Notes: generated by a model not told the origin, from the letters alone. DNA of 64,000 bases from Nocardia vermiculata NBRC 100427 (GCF_001613265.1 NZ_BDCA01000013.1:124001-188000), one strand, 5' to 3'. Counted from the stretch's first letter, positions 7,973-16,821 are shown. Program-made: numbers and translations.

Positions 7973-9555
7973 GCGAGATCCTTTTCGTCGCGGGACCGGC
8001 TCGGATCCTCTTCTTGGGCGGAGTCGGGTGCAGGTACGGGGGGTTGCGCACGGCTGTGCCGGTTGGTGATCAGGTCGGTAAGGCCGGTCCGTTGTAGTTT
8101 GCCCATCGCGTTCGTCGGTAGCGAATCGACCTGGGTCCAGGACTCGGGCACCTTGTAGCCGGCGAGCTCCGTCCGGCACAACTCGGTCAATACAGCGAAA
8201 TCCAGCGTCGCGCCGGTACTTTCGACGACTGCCACGACCCGCTGCCCGAGCCGGTCGTCGGGTATCGCACACACCCCGACCGCGGCCACGTCGGGATGGC
8301 GGGCGATCACCCGCTCCACTTCCAGGGGATACACGTTCGCGCCGCCGCGGATGATCACCAGCTTCTTGCGGTCGATCACGCGCAACCGACCTGCGTCGTC
8401 CACGGTGCCGATATCCCCGGTGGGCAGCGGGCCCGGATCGGGCGCGCGCACTCCACCGTCGGACCAGTAACCGAGCATCGGTGACCACCGGCCTGCCCAG
8501 GCACCGGACTCGGCCGGACCCACCCGCAGTTCGCCGGGTTCTCCAGCGGGCAGCCGGTGACCGGCGTCGTCGTAGGCGGCGACATCGAACTGCGGCAGCA
8601 CTCGGCCGCTGGTGCCCGGCCACCACTGTGATCCGGGCGGATCGATCGAGATCACGGTGGGTGCCTCGGACAGGCCGTAGGTGGCGCGCGGCACCACGCC
8701 GTGTGCGTCGGCGAAGGCCGTCCGCAGCGTATCGGGGGTATCGCTGCCGCCGCTCCACACCTCCCGCAACGAACCGAGATCGGCGCTGCTGCGCGCCAGA
8801 TCGTAGATCTGTGCCGGTGCCCCGTTCCACACCGTGACCCGATGCGCGGCAATCCATTTCGCGACGCCGTCGGCGTCGCGGCGGTCCATGACAACGGCAC
8901 AACCGCCCGCCTGCGCGGTGGTGAGCGTGGACAGCACCATCATGTTGAGGATCGTCATCGCGAAGCTGTCACCGCGACGCAGATCCGGACCCCAGCCGCG
9001 GGTTGCGACAGTGACCGCGCCCGGTAGCAGCATGCCGCGCTGCGAATGCACCACCGCCTTGGGATGTCCGGAGGTGCCGCTGGTGAATCCGATACCGGCG
9101 GGAGCCTCGGGGTCGGTGTCGACCCGTGGTGCGGCGTCGGCGTCGGCGAGCAGGCGCGCCCAGTGCTGCGGATCGATCGCGGTCGGTGTCGACGCGTCGA
9201 ACCGGGGGCCTGCCAGCACGACCGTGGGTTCGATCAGATCGCACAATGTCTGCTGTTCGCCCGCGCCGGACGCCTCGCCGATGCCGGCCCAGACGGCGCC
9301 GATGCGCTGCGCCCCGTGGAAGGCGGCCACGATGGGCAGATCGTTGGGCAGGCAGGCGGCGACGCGGTCGCCCGGCCGTACCCCGAGCGCCCACAGTGCG
9401 CCCGCGGCGCGGTCGGCCTGCGCGTCGAGTTCGGTATAGGACCAGGTGCCCGCGGCGGCGATGACCGCCGGTGCGCCGGGACGTGCGGCCAGGGCCGGTT
9501 CCAGAATCGTGGCGATCGTGGCGGGAGCCGGCCCGCGGCTGTTTACAGTGCCCAC
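7969..9555 (-). CDS. AMP-dependent acyl-CoA synthetase/ligase
   Basis: 528 aa. Activates a carboxylate to its CoA thioester via an acyl-adenylate. The adenylate-forming motifs appear in order: GFTSGTSGHPKAV near residue 155, YGLSEAPT near 300, TGDIGTVDDAGRLRVIDRKK near 400 and catalytic Lys in NAMGKLQRTGL near 490. The tail after about residue 500 is Pro/Ser-rich and acidic. First gene of a two-gene operon with the SDR, divergent from the CaiB-type gene at 9736. The shared upstream region carries the palindrome at 9573-9586. Confidence 0.9.
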   Translation of the reverse strand: MGTVNSRGPAPATIATILEPALAARPGAPAVIAAAGTWSYTELDAQADRAAGALWALGVRPGDRVAACLPNDLPIVAAFHGAQRIGAVWAGIGEASGAGEQQTLCDLIEPTVVLAGPRFDASTPTAIDPQHWARLLADADAAPRVDTDPEAPAGIGFTSGTSGHPKAVVHSQRGMLLPGAVTVATRGWGPDLRRGDSFAMTILNMMVLSTLTTAQAGGCAVVMDRRDADGVAKWIAAHRVTVWNGAPAQIYDLARSSADLGSLREVWSGGSDTPDTLRTAFADAHGVVPRATYGLSEAPTVISIDPPGSQWWPGTSGRVLPQFDVAAYDDAGHRLPAGEPGELRVGPAESGAWAGRWSPMLGYWSDGGVRAPDPGPLPTGDIGTVDDAGRLRVIDRKKLVIIRGGANVYPLEVERVIARHPDVAAVGVCAIPDDRLGQRVVAVVESTGATLDFAVLTELCRTELAGYKVPESWTQVDSLPTNAMGKLQRTGLTDLITNRHSRAQPPVPAPDSAQEEDPSRSRDEKDLA

Positions 9556-9572
9556 CGAACCTTGATATCACT

Positions 9573-9586
9573 ATCCTTGTAAAGAT
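9573..9586. promoter_or_regulatory. Imperfect palindromic operator candidate in ligase/CaiB divergent promoter
   Basis: ATCCT-TGTA-AAGAT is a 5-bp inverted repeat with one mismatch, between genes starting at 9555 (minus) and 9736 (plus). Its minus-strand context ACAAGGATAGTGATAT differs from the site at 867-880 by two bases in 16, so the two promoters probably share a regulator. Confidence 0.5.
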
Positions 9587-9735
9587 TCATCAGATAGCCT
9601 GAAGTCGTTGCCCCCGAGTCTTGTTCGCCCGATCGCGCGGCAGGAGGGGGTCGATCGCTGGTGCGCGCCCGCCGCGGCGCCCACCATGCATTCAGCCGCC
9701 GCCGGTGCGGAAGTGTCGAATGAGGAGGCACGGAT

Positions 9736-10923
9736 ATGCAGCCGTCCAACACCGCCGCGGGCCCCCTGTCCGGTGTGCGAGTCGTCGACCTCACCGCAAT
9801 GGTCATGGGGCCGTACTGCACTCAGATCATGGCCGATATGGGTGCGGAGGTGATCAAAGTCGAACCGCCCGCCGGGGACAACACCCGCTACATCTCCGTC
9901 GGCCCGGAGCCCGGGATGGGTGGGGTCTTCGTCAACGTCAACCGCGGCAAGCGCAGCGTGGTACTGGACCTGCGCTCCGAGCAGGGGACCGCGGCGTTGC
10001 GTGAGCTGATCGGTACCGCGGACGTGTTCATTCACTCCATGCGCGGCCGTGCCATCGCGGCCCTGGGGTTCGACTACGAATCGGTGGCCGCGATCAACTC
10101 CTCGATCGTCTACACCAACTGCTACGGCTACGGCCGCCGCGGCCCCGACGCCGACCGCACCGCCTACGACGACACGGTGCAGGCCGAATGCGGCTTGCCG
10201 TATGTGCAGCAACAACTCACCGGAACCACCGGCTACGTCGGCACCATCATGGCCGACAAGGTGGCGGGGCTGACCGCGCTCTACGCCACCATGATGGCGC
10301 TGTTCCACCGCGAGCGCACCGGCGAGGGGCAGGAGGTGGAGGTGGCGATGTTCGAAACCATGGCGGCGTTCATGCTGGTCGAGCACGCGGGCGGCACCTT
10401 GTTCGATCCGCCGCTCGCTCCGCCCGGATATCCGCGCGCACTCACCCCCGACCGCAAGCCCTATCGCACCGCGGACGGTCATCTCGCCGCGCTGGTGTAC
10501 AACGACAAACAGTGGAACGCCTTCGTCGGGGCGGTGCGGCCCGCCTGGGCGACCGACGAATTCGCGACCCTCGCCCAGCGGGCCGCCCGCATCGACGAGG
10601 TCTATGCGCTGCTCGCCGAGACATTCCTGGAACGCACCACCGCACAGTGGCTCGAGCTGCTCGGCTCACTCGATATCCCCGCGGCACCGGTGAACTCGTT
10701 GTCCGCGCTGTTCGACAACGAACATCTCGCCGCCGTCGGGTTCTTCGAAACCGTGGACACCCCCAACGGCCCGGTCCGTTTCCCGGGCCCGCCGGCCTGG
10801 TTCTCCCGCACACCCGGCCGGGTGGCGGGGCCCGCGCCGCGCCTGGGTGCACACACCGGGGAGGTCCTGACGCCGGAGCCGCGCCTGGCGCGCGCCGGTG
10901 AAGCGGGCGGTGCGAACGCATGA
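9736..10923 (+). CDS. CaiB/BaiF-type (family III) CoA-transferase
   Basis: 395 aa. Moves CoA between acids through an aspartyl-anhydride mechanism. N-terminal GVRVVDLTAMVMGPYCTQIM and GAEVIKVEPP are standard for the family, as is NRGKRSVVLDLR near residue 75. The nucleophile is probably the first Asp of TAYDDTVQAECGL near residue 145. First gene of an operon followed by a second type of CoA transferase and a hydratase, with 4-nt and 1-nt overlaps. An AGGAGG-like site lies before the ATG. Acyl specificity unknown. Confidence 0.9.
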   Translation: MQPSNTAAGPLSGVRVVDLTAMVMGPYCTQIMADMGAEVIKVEPPAGDNTRYISVGPEPGMGGVFVNVNRGKRSVVLDLRSEQGTAALRELIGTADVFIHSMRGRAIAALGFDYESVAAINSSIVYTNCYGYGRRGPDADRTAYDDTVQAECGLPYVQQQLTGTTGYVGTIMADKVAGLTALYATMMALFHRERTGEGQEVEVAMFETMAAFMLVEHAGGTLFDPPLAPPGYPRALTPDRKPYRTADGHLAALVYNDKQWNAFVGAVRPAWATDEFATLAQRAARIDEVYALLAETFLERTTAQWLELLGSLDIPAAPVNSLSALFDNEHLAAVGFFETVDTPNGPVRFPGPPAWFSRTPGRVAGPAPRLGAHTGEVLTPEPRLARAGEAGGANA

Positions 10924-12191
10924 GCGTCGTCCGTGATCCGGCGAGCCTGGACCTGAGTGAATTCCTGCGCCCCGGCGATCAGGTGGTGATCGGCCAGGCC
11001 TGCGGTGAACCGCCCACGCTGGTGGAAGCATTACTGGAACAGGCCGCAGATATCGGCGATCTGACCGCGTTCATCGCCACCAGCTTCTCCGGCGCCTTCA
11101 CTCCGGACGCCGCCGCGGGGGTGCGGGTGCGCAGTATGGGCGCGATCGGCACGCTGCGCTCACTGGCCGCCGCCCACGCCCTCGAGGTGATCAGCTGCCA
11201 CGTCGGCCGGGTCGGCCCGATGATCGAATCCGGTGCGCTGCGCTGCGATTGCGCATTCGTGCAGGTGGCGCCGGCCGACCGCGACGGTGCGCACAGCCTC
11301 GGGCTGATCAGCGATCACGTTTTGGAGGCAGTGTGCGCGGCGCGGGTGGTGGTGGCCGAGATCAACGATCAGGTGCCCCGCACCCGCGGTGCGACGATCG
11401 CGCACGAGCAGATCGATTACGCGGTGGAGGTGTCGCGGCCCCCGGTGACGGTCGCACCGGCGCGCATCGGCCCGGTGGACGAGGCGATCGCCGCACACGC
11501 GGCGGCCTACATCGGCGATGGCGCGGTCCTGCAGGTCGGTGTCGGCGCCGTACCCGAGGCGCTGTTGCGCATGCTGGGCGACCGCAAGGACCTCGGTGTG
11601 CATTCGGGCATGGTCGGCGACGGTCTGGTCGATCTCGTCGAGGCGGGCGCGGTGACCAACGCGCGCAAGAAGATCGACACCGGTATCTCGGTGACCGGAG
11701 CGCTCATCGGCAGCCGCCGGCTCTACGACTTCGCCGACGACAATCCCGCGCTGCGGATGTTCCCCGCCACCTACACCCACGATCCGGCGGTACTGGCCCA
11801 ACTCGACGATCTGGTGACGATCAATTCCGCGGTCCAGGTCGATCTCACCGGGCAGGTCAACGCCGAACAGCACGGCTCCTCGTATCTGGGCGGCACCGGC
11901 GGGCAGGTCGACTTCGTGCGCGGCGGTACCCGCTCGCGCGGCGGGCACGCCATCATCGGATTGCCCGCCACCGCCAAAGGCGGTTCGGTGAGCCGGATCA
12001 GTGCGGCGCTCGCGGGCCCGGTCACCACCGCGCGCAGCGAAGTCGACATCGTCGTCACCGAATTCGGCGCGGCTGAACTGTCCGGATGCACCCTGGGCGA
12101 GCGGGCCCGCCGCCTGACCGCGATCGCCCACCCCGACTTCCGGGCGGACCTGGAACAGGCCGCGGCCGAGATCATGAAACGAGGGTTCTGA
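10920..12191 (+). CDS. acetyl-CoA hydrolase/transferase family protein
   Basis: 423 aa. Likely transfers CoA from an acyl-CoA to a free acid, or hydrolyses it, by a glutamyl-CoA mechanism. Two lobes are visible: FLRPGDQVVIGQACGEPP at the N-terminus and, after residue 170, GDGAVLQVGVGAVPEALLRM, HSGMVGDGLVDL and the conserved QVNAEQHG region. It overlaps the CaiB gene by ATGA. The C-terminal VVTEFGAAELSGCTLGERAR is characteristic. Two mechanistically different CoA transferases in one operon suggest the pathway makes and recycles CoA esters without ATP. Confidence 0.87.
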   Translation: MSVVRDPASLDLSEFLRPGDQVVIGQACGEPPTLVEALLEQAADIGDLTAFIATSFSGAFTPDAAAGVRVRSMGAIGTLRSLAAAHALEVISCHVGRVGPMIESGALRCDCAFVQVAPADRDGAHSLGLISDHVLEAVCAARVVVAEINDQVPRTRGATIAHEQIDYAVEVSRPPVTVAPARIGPVDEAIAAHAAAYIGDGAVLQVGVGAVPEALLRMLGDRKDLGVHSGMVGDGLVDLVEAGAVTNARKKIDTGISVTGALIGSRRLYDFADDNPALRMFPATYTHDPAVLAQLDDLVTINSAVQVDLTGQVNAEQHGSSYLGGTGGQVDFVRGGTRSRGGHAIIGLPATAKGGSVSRISAALAGPVTTARSEVDIVVTEFGAAELSGCTLGERARRLTAIAHPDFRADLEQAAAEIMKRGF

Positions 12192-12976
12192 TGACCGACC
12201 GTCCCGCCGGCACCGACGCGGTGCTGTTCGACGCTCGCGACGACGGCATCGCGATCATCACGCTGAATCGCCCGGACACCCGCAACTGCCTCGACGCGGA
12301 TGTGCGGGCGGGCCTGGCGTGGGCGTGGGATCGGTTCGAACACGATGACACACTGCGGATAGCGATCCTGACCGGGGCAGGGGACAAGGCGTTCTGTGCG
12401 GGCGGCGATCTGAAGGAGATGGTCGCTACCGGGATGGGAGTGCCGCCGCGCGAGATGTACGCCCTGCCCTACGACACGATCGAGTTGACCAAACCGACCA
12501 TCGCCGCGGTGAACGGCGCCGCCTACGCCGGTGGGTGGATGATCGCGCAGGCCTGCGATCTGTGCGTGGCGGCCACGACCGCCCGCTTCGCGATCTCGGA
12601 GGTGAAGGTCGGCCGCAGTTCACCATGGGCGGCGCCGCTGATCCATATGATTCCGCAGCGCATCATGATGGAGTTGCTGCTCACCGGCGCCCCGATCGAT
12701 GCCCGGCGTGCCTACGAGATCGGTCTGGTCAACCGGGTCAGCGAACCCGAACGCCTGCTCGATTGTGCGCTGGACCTGGCCCGCGAAATACTCGGCGGTG
12801 CACCGCTTTCGGTCCGTGCGGCCCGGGAGACGGTTATGCTCGCCACGGAGATGGGGCGGTCGGCGGCGCTGCAGGCGGCGCGGGCCGCGAGCGAGTGGTG
12901 CTACCGCAGCGAGGACGCACAGGAGGGCCCGGCAGCGTTCGCCGCGCGCCGCCCGCCGGTGTGGAAGGGGCGCTGA
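12191..12976 (+). CDS. enoyl-CoA hydratase/isomerase family protein
   Basis: 261 aa crotonase-fold enzyme. Oxyanion-hole motifs GAGDKAFCAGGDLKEM near residue 63 and AAVNGAAYAGGWMIAQACDL near 105 are intact. The start overlaps the previous stop by one base (TGATG). The segment SEVKVGRSSPWAAPL replaces the Glu-rich active-site loop of classical hydratases, so isomerase or hydrolase activity is possible. Third and last gene of the 9736-12976 operon. Confidence 0.88.
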   Translation: MTDRPAGTDAVLFDARDDGIAIITLNRPDTRNCLDADVRAGLAWAWDRFEHDDTLRIAILTGAGDKAFCAGGDLKEMVATGMGVPPREMYALPYDTIELTKPTIAAVNGAAYAGGWMIAQACDLCVAATTARFAISEVKVGRSSPWAAPLIHMIPQRIMMELLLTGAPIDARRAYEIGLVNRVSEPERLLDCALDLAREILGGAPLSVRAARETVMLATEMGRSAALQAARAASEWCYRSEDAQEGPAAFAARRPPVWKGR

Positions 12977-13075
12977 ACAATGCGGGATTCCCGGGCGTTA
13001 TGGATGCATCGGTCGAAATGTGATCTGGGGCAAAAGTCGGCACAACTGAGACCCTTGTCACAGCATGGGTAAACG

Positions 13076-13097
13076 ACCTACTGTGTGTTCAGTAGGT
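13076..13097. promoter_or_regulatory. Inverted-repeat operator candidate upstream of TetR gene
   Basis: ACCTACTG-TGTGTT-CAGTAGGT is a perfect 8-bp inverted repeat with a 6-nt spacer. It ends 22 nt before the GTG start at 13119 and just upstream of the AAAGGAG ribosome site. The position is typical of TetR autoregulation. Confidence 0.6.
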
Positions 13098-13118
13098 TGC
13101 TTCGATCAAAGGAGACCG

Positions 13119-13742
13119 GTGTCCGGTCAACGACGGCCAGCCAACGTTCGGGCCTATGACACGCTGCTCGCCAAGGGGGAGGAGCGCAAACTTCGCATTC
13201 TCGCCGTGGCGCAGCGCATGCTCGCCCGCAACGGGTGGCGGTCGACCACACTCGCGCAGATCGCCCGCGAGGCCGGGGTCACCCCGGCCGGGTTGCTGCA
13301 CCACTTCGAATCGAAGGATCAGTTGTTGCACGCGGTGCTGGAAGCGCGCGACACCGACGACGAAATGCACGCCGACCGCGACGGTGATCTCACCGAACAG
13401 ATTGCCGCGGTGGCAGATCGGTACCGGCGCGCCCCCGATCTGATCGGAACGTACGCGGTCCTGCTGATCGAGAACCTGGAACCGGACGCACCGCTGCACG
13501 ACCGCGTGTTCGACCGCTACCACGCGGCGACGGGCCAGGTAGCCGACAGCATCCGGCGCGGCCAGCGCTGCGGGCGCTACCGCGCCGATATCGACCCTGC
13601 CGTCAAGGCTGTGGAGATTGTCGCTTTTCTCAATGGAATGGAAACGTCATGGCTGCTCGATCCCTCGATTCCACTGACCAAGGTGTTCCAGGAGTACGCT
13701 CGGTCGCTCGAACGCGAGCTGACGCCCAGCGGCGTCCGTTGA
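13119..13742 (+). CDS. TetR-family transcriptional regulator
   Basis: 207 aa. The N-terminal HTH is clear: TTLAQIAREAGVTPAGLLHHFESKDQLLHAVLE at about residues 40-72. The C-terminal half is the helical ligand/dimer domain. I chose the GTG at 13119 because AAAGGAG precedes it by 6 nt and the inverted repeat at 13076-13097 would otherwise be inside the coding sequence. It follows the CaiB/CoA-transferase/hydratase operon by 142 nt and overlaps the next gene start. It probably represses itself and perhaps that operon. Ligand unknown, possibly an acyl-CoA. Confidence 0.88.
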   Translation: MSGQRRPANVRAYDTLLAKGEERKLRILAVAQRMLARNGWRSTTLAQIAREAGVTPAGLLHHFESKDQLLHAVLEARDTDDEMHADRDGDLTEQIAAVADRYRRAPDLIGTYAVLLIENLEPDAPLHDRVFDRYHAATGQVADSIRRGQRCGRYRADIDPAVKAVEIVAFLNGMETSWLLDPSIPLTKVFQEYARSLERELTPSGVR

Positions 13743-14245
13743 GATACCGCCTGGGTGTGGTCGCCCCCACCGTTCCCGAAGTGGTCCGCTGCGCCGGCGG
13801 CTGGCTGTTCGACCGCGGCATGTCCGGCTGGGAGGTGATCGTCATCGTCGCCGACCCCACCCATGCCCGCGCCGTGGAAATTCTCGGCGCCACCGTCCTG
13901 GACCTCGAGGACTCGCTGTCGGCGGCCACTCACGCCCTGCACCCGCAGTCGGTGGCGCTCGCCGGTGAACTGTTCGACACCGACGACCGGATCCGCTGCG
14001 GTGTACTCGAAACTCTCGATCAGGGTCAGTCCGAGGTGACGGTGCTCGGCGATTTCTGTCCCAGCGAACTGGACCGCCGGGTGGATACCGTGCAACACCG
14101 ATTGAGTGTCGCGGCACGGGCTTTCAAGAAACAAGCACTGTCGGCGGCCGGGATGCCGGTGGGTACGGTGGCGCCACTCGAGACCTTCCGCAGCGGCGCC
14201 CCGGTCTGGGCGCCGCCCGTGGATCTGGTGCCGGTCGCCGGGTAG
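13739..14245 (+). CDS. hypothetical protein, translationally coupled to TetR gene
   Basis: About 168 aa; family not recognised. The most likely start is the TTG at 13739 overlapping the TetR stop (TTGA), with a GTG at 13754 as alternative. The N-terminus alternates hydrophobic strands (RLGVVAPTVPEVVRCAGGWL, EVIVIVADPTHARAVEILG), suggesting a small alpha/beta or receiver-like fold. Further along are DLEDSLSAATHALHPQSVAL and RVDTVQHRLSVAARAFKKQA. No signal peptide or membrane segment. The overlap argues for a role linked to the TetR regulator. Coding frame is convincing; function is not. Confidence 0.6.
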   Translation: MRYRLGVVAPTVPEVVRCAGGWLFDRGMSGWEVIVIVADPTHARAVEILGATVLDLEDSLSAATHALHPQSVALAGELFDTDDRIRCGVLETLDQGQSEVTVLGDFCPSELDRRVDTVQHRLSVAARAFKKQALSAAGMPVGTVAPLETFRSGAPVWAPPVDLVPVAG

Positions 14246-14641
14246 AAGTTTGGGGCGGACGGGTGCCCCGGCGGCGAGTTGAGTCGGCGCTTTGCCTCGT
14301 GGTTGATCCACGCCGACTGCGCTGACCAAGCGTTCTGAGCGGTGAATCTCGGTGCCGTGTCGTCCAAAGACCGAAGTTGTCGGTGACCCTGTCGGCCAGG
14401 AGACGCACCTCGAGTTCACGTGGCTGCCTGCCGATCGGATTGCGGTTACCGACCTGCGGCCGGTGTCAGGGAAAGAGATTGTCGAGCAGGATCTCAGGTT
14501 GGTCTGGCACGGTTGGTCGGGCACGAGCTGGATTGCCGGCGCTCACCGTCGGCCGACGCCAGATCTCGGTGGCCGGACCCCTGGCACGGACCTCAGCCTG
14601 CGGCACACGGACATGCCACAGGCACCTCGAACGGCTCGGGG
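14246..14641. other. 396-nt stretch with no convincing gene
   Basis: Short open frames exist on both strands, but none has a recognisable domain, ribosome site or conserved motif. A small stem CGTGG-TTGAT-CCACG lies near 14300. It separates the unknown gene from the convergent PadR regulator. It may hold a terminator or a decayed gene; I see nothing I can name. Confidence 0.4.
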
Positions 14642-15181
14642 TCAGCTTCGCGGTTCGGCTTCGTTGAGCTGTCGGCGTGCCCATTCGGCCCATTCCAGCA
14701 CTGCTGTGTACTGGCGGACACCCAGATCGGCGGCGAGCCGTCCGAACCGTAAGCGGCCGCGGGGGTGCGCCTGGGTATCGGCCGCTTCGGTGATCGACTG
14801 AAGCGCGGCCAGTTCCCGCTGTGCTTGTTCAGCGTACTGCTGCACCAGCGCTCGTGCGTCGGGGATTTCCAGCGCCGACAGCAGGCACATGCGCAACATC
14901 AGTTCGTCGCGGACGGCTCGCGGTTTTATCGGGGAGATGAGCCATGCGCGTAGCTCATCGCGTCCGGCCGGGGTAATCGCATAGGTGCGGCGGCCGCGTG
15001 CTCCCTCGTCGACGACGGTGATCAGTTCTTCGACGGCGAGTTTGTTCAGTTCTGGGTAGATGTGGCTTTGTTGGGCGGTCCAGGCGTATTTCTGCAGGGA
15101 GAGTTCGAACCGTCGGGTGAGCTCGTAGCCGCTGGCCGGTCCGTCTTCCAGGAGCCCGAGCAGGGCGTGCCGCAATGACAT
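14642..15181 (-). CDS. PadR-family transcriptional regulator
   Basis: 179 aa. The N-terminal winged helix is typical of PadR: MSLRHALLGLLEDGPASGYE, then SHIYPELNKLAVEELI and the wing EGARGRRTYAITPAGRDEL. The C-terminal helical part (residues about 90-175) matches the extended C-domain of PadR subfamily 2. The ATG at 15181 has a purine-rich GGGGG upstream. It is divergent from a flavin hydroxylase, with a PadR-like ATGTAC-N10-GTACAT repeat in between. PadR proteins often respond to phenolic or drug-like ligands, which fits an aromatic hydroxylase partner. Confidence 0.9.
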   Translation of the reverse strand: MSLRHALLGLLEDGPASGYELTRRFELSLQKYAWTAQQSHIYPELNKLAVEELITVVDEGARGRRTYAITPAGRDELRAWLISPIKPRAVRDELMLRMCLLSALEIPDARALVQQYAEQAQRELAALQSITEAADTQAHPRGRLRFGRLAADLGVRQYTAVLEWAEWARRQLNEAEPRS

Positions 15182-15195
15182 GCCCCCATAATGAC

Positions 15196-15217
15196 ATGTA
15201 CAGTCGGACAGGTACAT
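15196..15217. promoter_or_regulatory. PadR-type operator candidate
   Basis: ATGTAC-AGTCGGACAG-GTACAT, a 6-bp inverted repeat with 10-nt spacer, lies 15 nt before the PadR start and 39 nt before the hydroxylase start. PadR sites usually carry ATGTA/TACAT half-sites, so control of both genes from here is likely. Confidence 0.6.
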
Positions 15218-15255
15218 TCGTAGGTGTCAAAATGGTGACCCGGACAGGACGCAAT

Positions 15256-16821
15256 ATGGACCGCACGCAAGTGCTGATCGTGGGAGCCGGACCGACCGGA
15301 TTGACGCTGGCGTGTGAACTGGCCCGATGGGGCATCGACTGCCGGATCGTCGAGCAACAGTCCGTGCCGCCATCGGGTTCGCGGGGGTTCGCGCTGAAAC
15401 CGCGCACCCTCGATGTGCTCGACGACCTCGGTGTCGCCGAGCGCGTGGCCCGAGAATCTCTGGACCACACGCCGATCCGTTTCCACCTGGGCGCACCGTT
15501 ACTGTTCGAGCTGAGGGTGCCGGCCGCCGTCCCGACGCCGCAGCGGCCGCATCCCAACGTCTTGTCACTGCCGCAATGGCGCACCGAGGCGATCCTGCGT
15601 GACCGTCTCGCCGAGCTGGGCGGAAAAGTGGAATTCGGATCCCGCCTGGTCGCCTTCACCGACACCGGCGACGGGGTAACGGCACAGCTCCAAGGCGATG
15701 GCGGCACCGAAACCATCCGGTCGGACTACCTGGTGGGCGCCGACGGTGGGCGCAGCGGTGTCCGCCGCCATTTGGGGCTGCCGTTCGAGGGAACCACCAA
15801 TGACGATGCGCGGGCTCTGTTGGCCGATGTTCGCGTCGATGGGTTGTCGCACCCGGATGCTGTCCATCTATGGATGGCCGCCGACGGAATGCTGGTCATC
15901 CGGCCGACCCCGAACCCGGATACCTGCCAGGTGGTGGCTTCCCTGCCCGCCGATGGACGCGCGCCGGAACTCGAGGCCACATCGGAAGCCCTGCGACAGT
16001 TGGTCATACAACGCACCGGCAGGACGGACATAAGCTTGGGTGAGCCGTCGTGGCTGTCGGTGTGGCGCTACAACCTGCGCATGGTCGACCGCTACCGTGA
16101 CGGACGCGTATTCCTGGCCGGTGACGCCGCCCACGTGCACAGCCCGTTCGGTGCCTACGGGATGAACACCGGCATCCAGGACGCCTACAACCTGGGCTGG
16201 AAACTCGCCCTCACCCTGCGCGGCGCCGACGACGCACTCCTGGACAGCTATGAGGCCGAACGGTTGCCGATCGCGCGGACCGTCCTCGCCGACAGTGACC
16301 AGCGTTTCACCACGGTCGCCACACCCCCACGGCTGCTGCGACCGGTTCTGCGGTTGTTCATCAAACCCGTGCTCACCCGTGCCCAGCACCGCGACCGCGC
16401 CGACTACCCTACCTACCGCGCCGGCCCGCTCAGCATGCAACGCGGTGCCAGGCGGAGCATCGTGCGCGCCGGAGACCCGGCACCCGACGGGTTGCTTGCC
16501 GGTGATGTCCGCCTGTTCGACCTATTCCGCGGGCCGCACTTCACAGCCTTGACCTTCACTGATCGGCAACATACCCCGCCCGCGCCGGACCTTGTCCACG
16601 CGTACGCCATCGCATCGGTCGCGGGAAAGCCGCACGCGGACAGCTCTGTTCATGTCGATACCAGCGGAGCGATTCGCCGAAGTTACGGCGCTCGCAACGG
16701 CACGCTCGTCGTGATCCGCCCCGACGGATACATCGGGCTCGTCGACCACAACCCGAACCCGCACACAGTGAAGAACTACTTCGACCAGATTCACATCCGA
16801 CCACCAGTGACACGCCTATAG
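15256..16821 (+). CDS. FAD-dependent aromatic-type monooxygenase (PHBH/TfdB-like)
   Basis: 521 aa class A flavoprotein hydroxylase. It uses NAD(P)H and O2 to hydroxylate an aromatic or polyketide-like substrate. Motifs in order: VLIVGAGPTGLTLACELARW (FAD ADP site, residues 7-26), YLVGADGGRSGVRRHLG (DG motif near 160) and GRVFLAGDAAHVHSPFGAYG (GD motif near 285). The last 150 residues form a thioredoxin-like tail as in phenol hydroxylases and rifampicin monooxygenases. I prefer the ATG at 15256 (AGGAC upstream); ATG 15232 is possible. Probably repressed by the divergent PadR protein. Confidence 0.88.
   Translation: MDRTQVLIVGAGPTGLTLACELARWGIDCRIVEQQSVPPSGSRGFALKPRTLDVLDDLGVAERVARESLDHTPIRFHLGAPLLFELRVPAAVPTPQRPHPNVLSLPQWRTEAILRDRLAELGGKVEFGSRLVAFTDTGDGVTAQLQGDGGTETIRSDYLVGADGGRSGVRRHLGLPFEGTTNDDARALLADVRVDGLSHPDAVHLWMAADGMLVIRPTPNPDTCQVVASLPADGRAPELEATSEALRQLVIQRTGRTDISLGEPSWLSVWRYNLRMVDRYRDGRVFLAGDAAHVHSPFGAYGMNTGIQDAYNLGWKLALTLRGADDALLDSYEAERLPIARTVLADSDQRFTTVATPPRLLRPVLRLFIKPVLTRAQHRDRADYPTYRAGPLSMQRGARRSIVRAGDPAPDGLLAGDVRLFDLFRGPHFTALTFTDRQHTPPAPDLVHAYAIASVAGKPHADSSVHVDTSGAIRRSYGARNGTLVVIRPDGYIGLVDHNPNPHTVKNYFDQIHIRPPVTRL

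Noticed and set aside
7139..8902. Apparent 587-codon minus-strand protein covering the SDR and half of the CoA ligase
   Set aside because: Only the last 277 residues are SDR; the upstream part is a wrong-frame reading of the ligase, which has all adenylate-forming motifs in its own frame.
14246..14641. Possible transposase remnant or small gene
   Set aside because: No terminal repeats, DDE pattern or conserved frame could be found.
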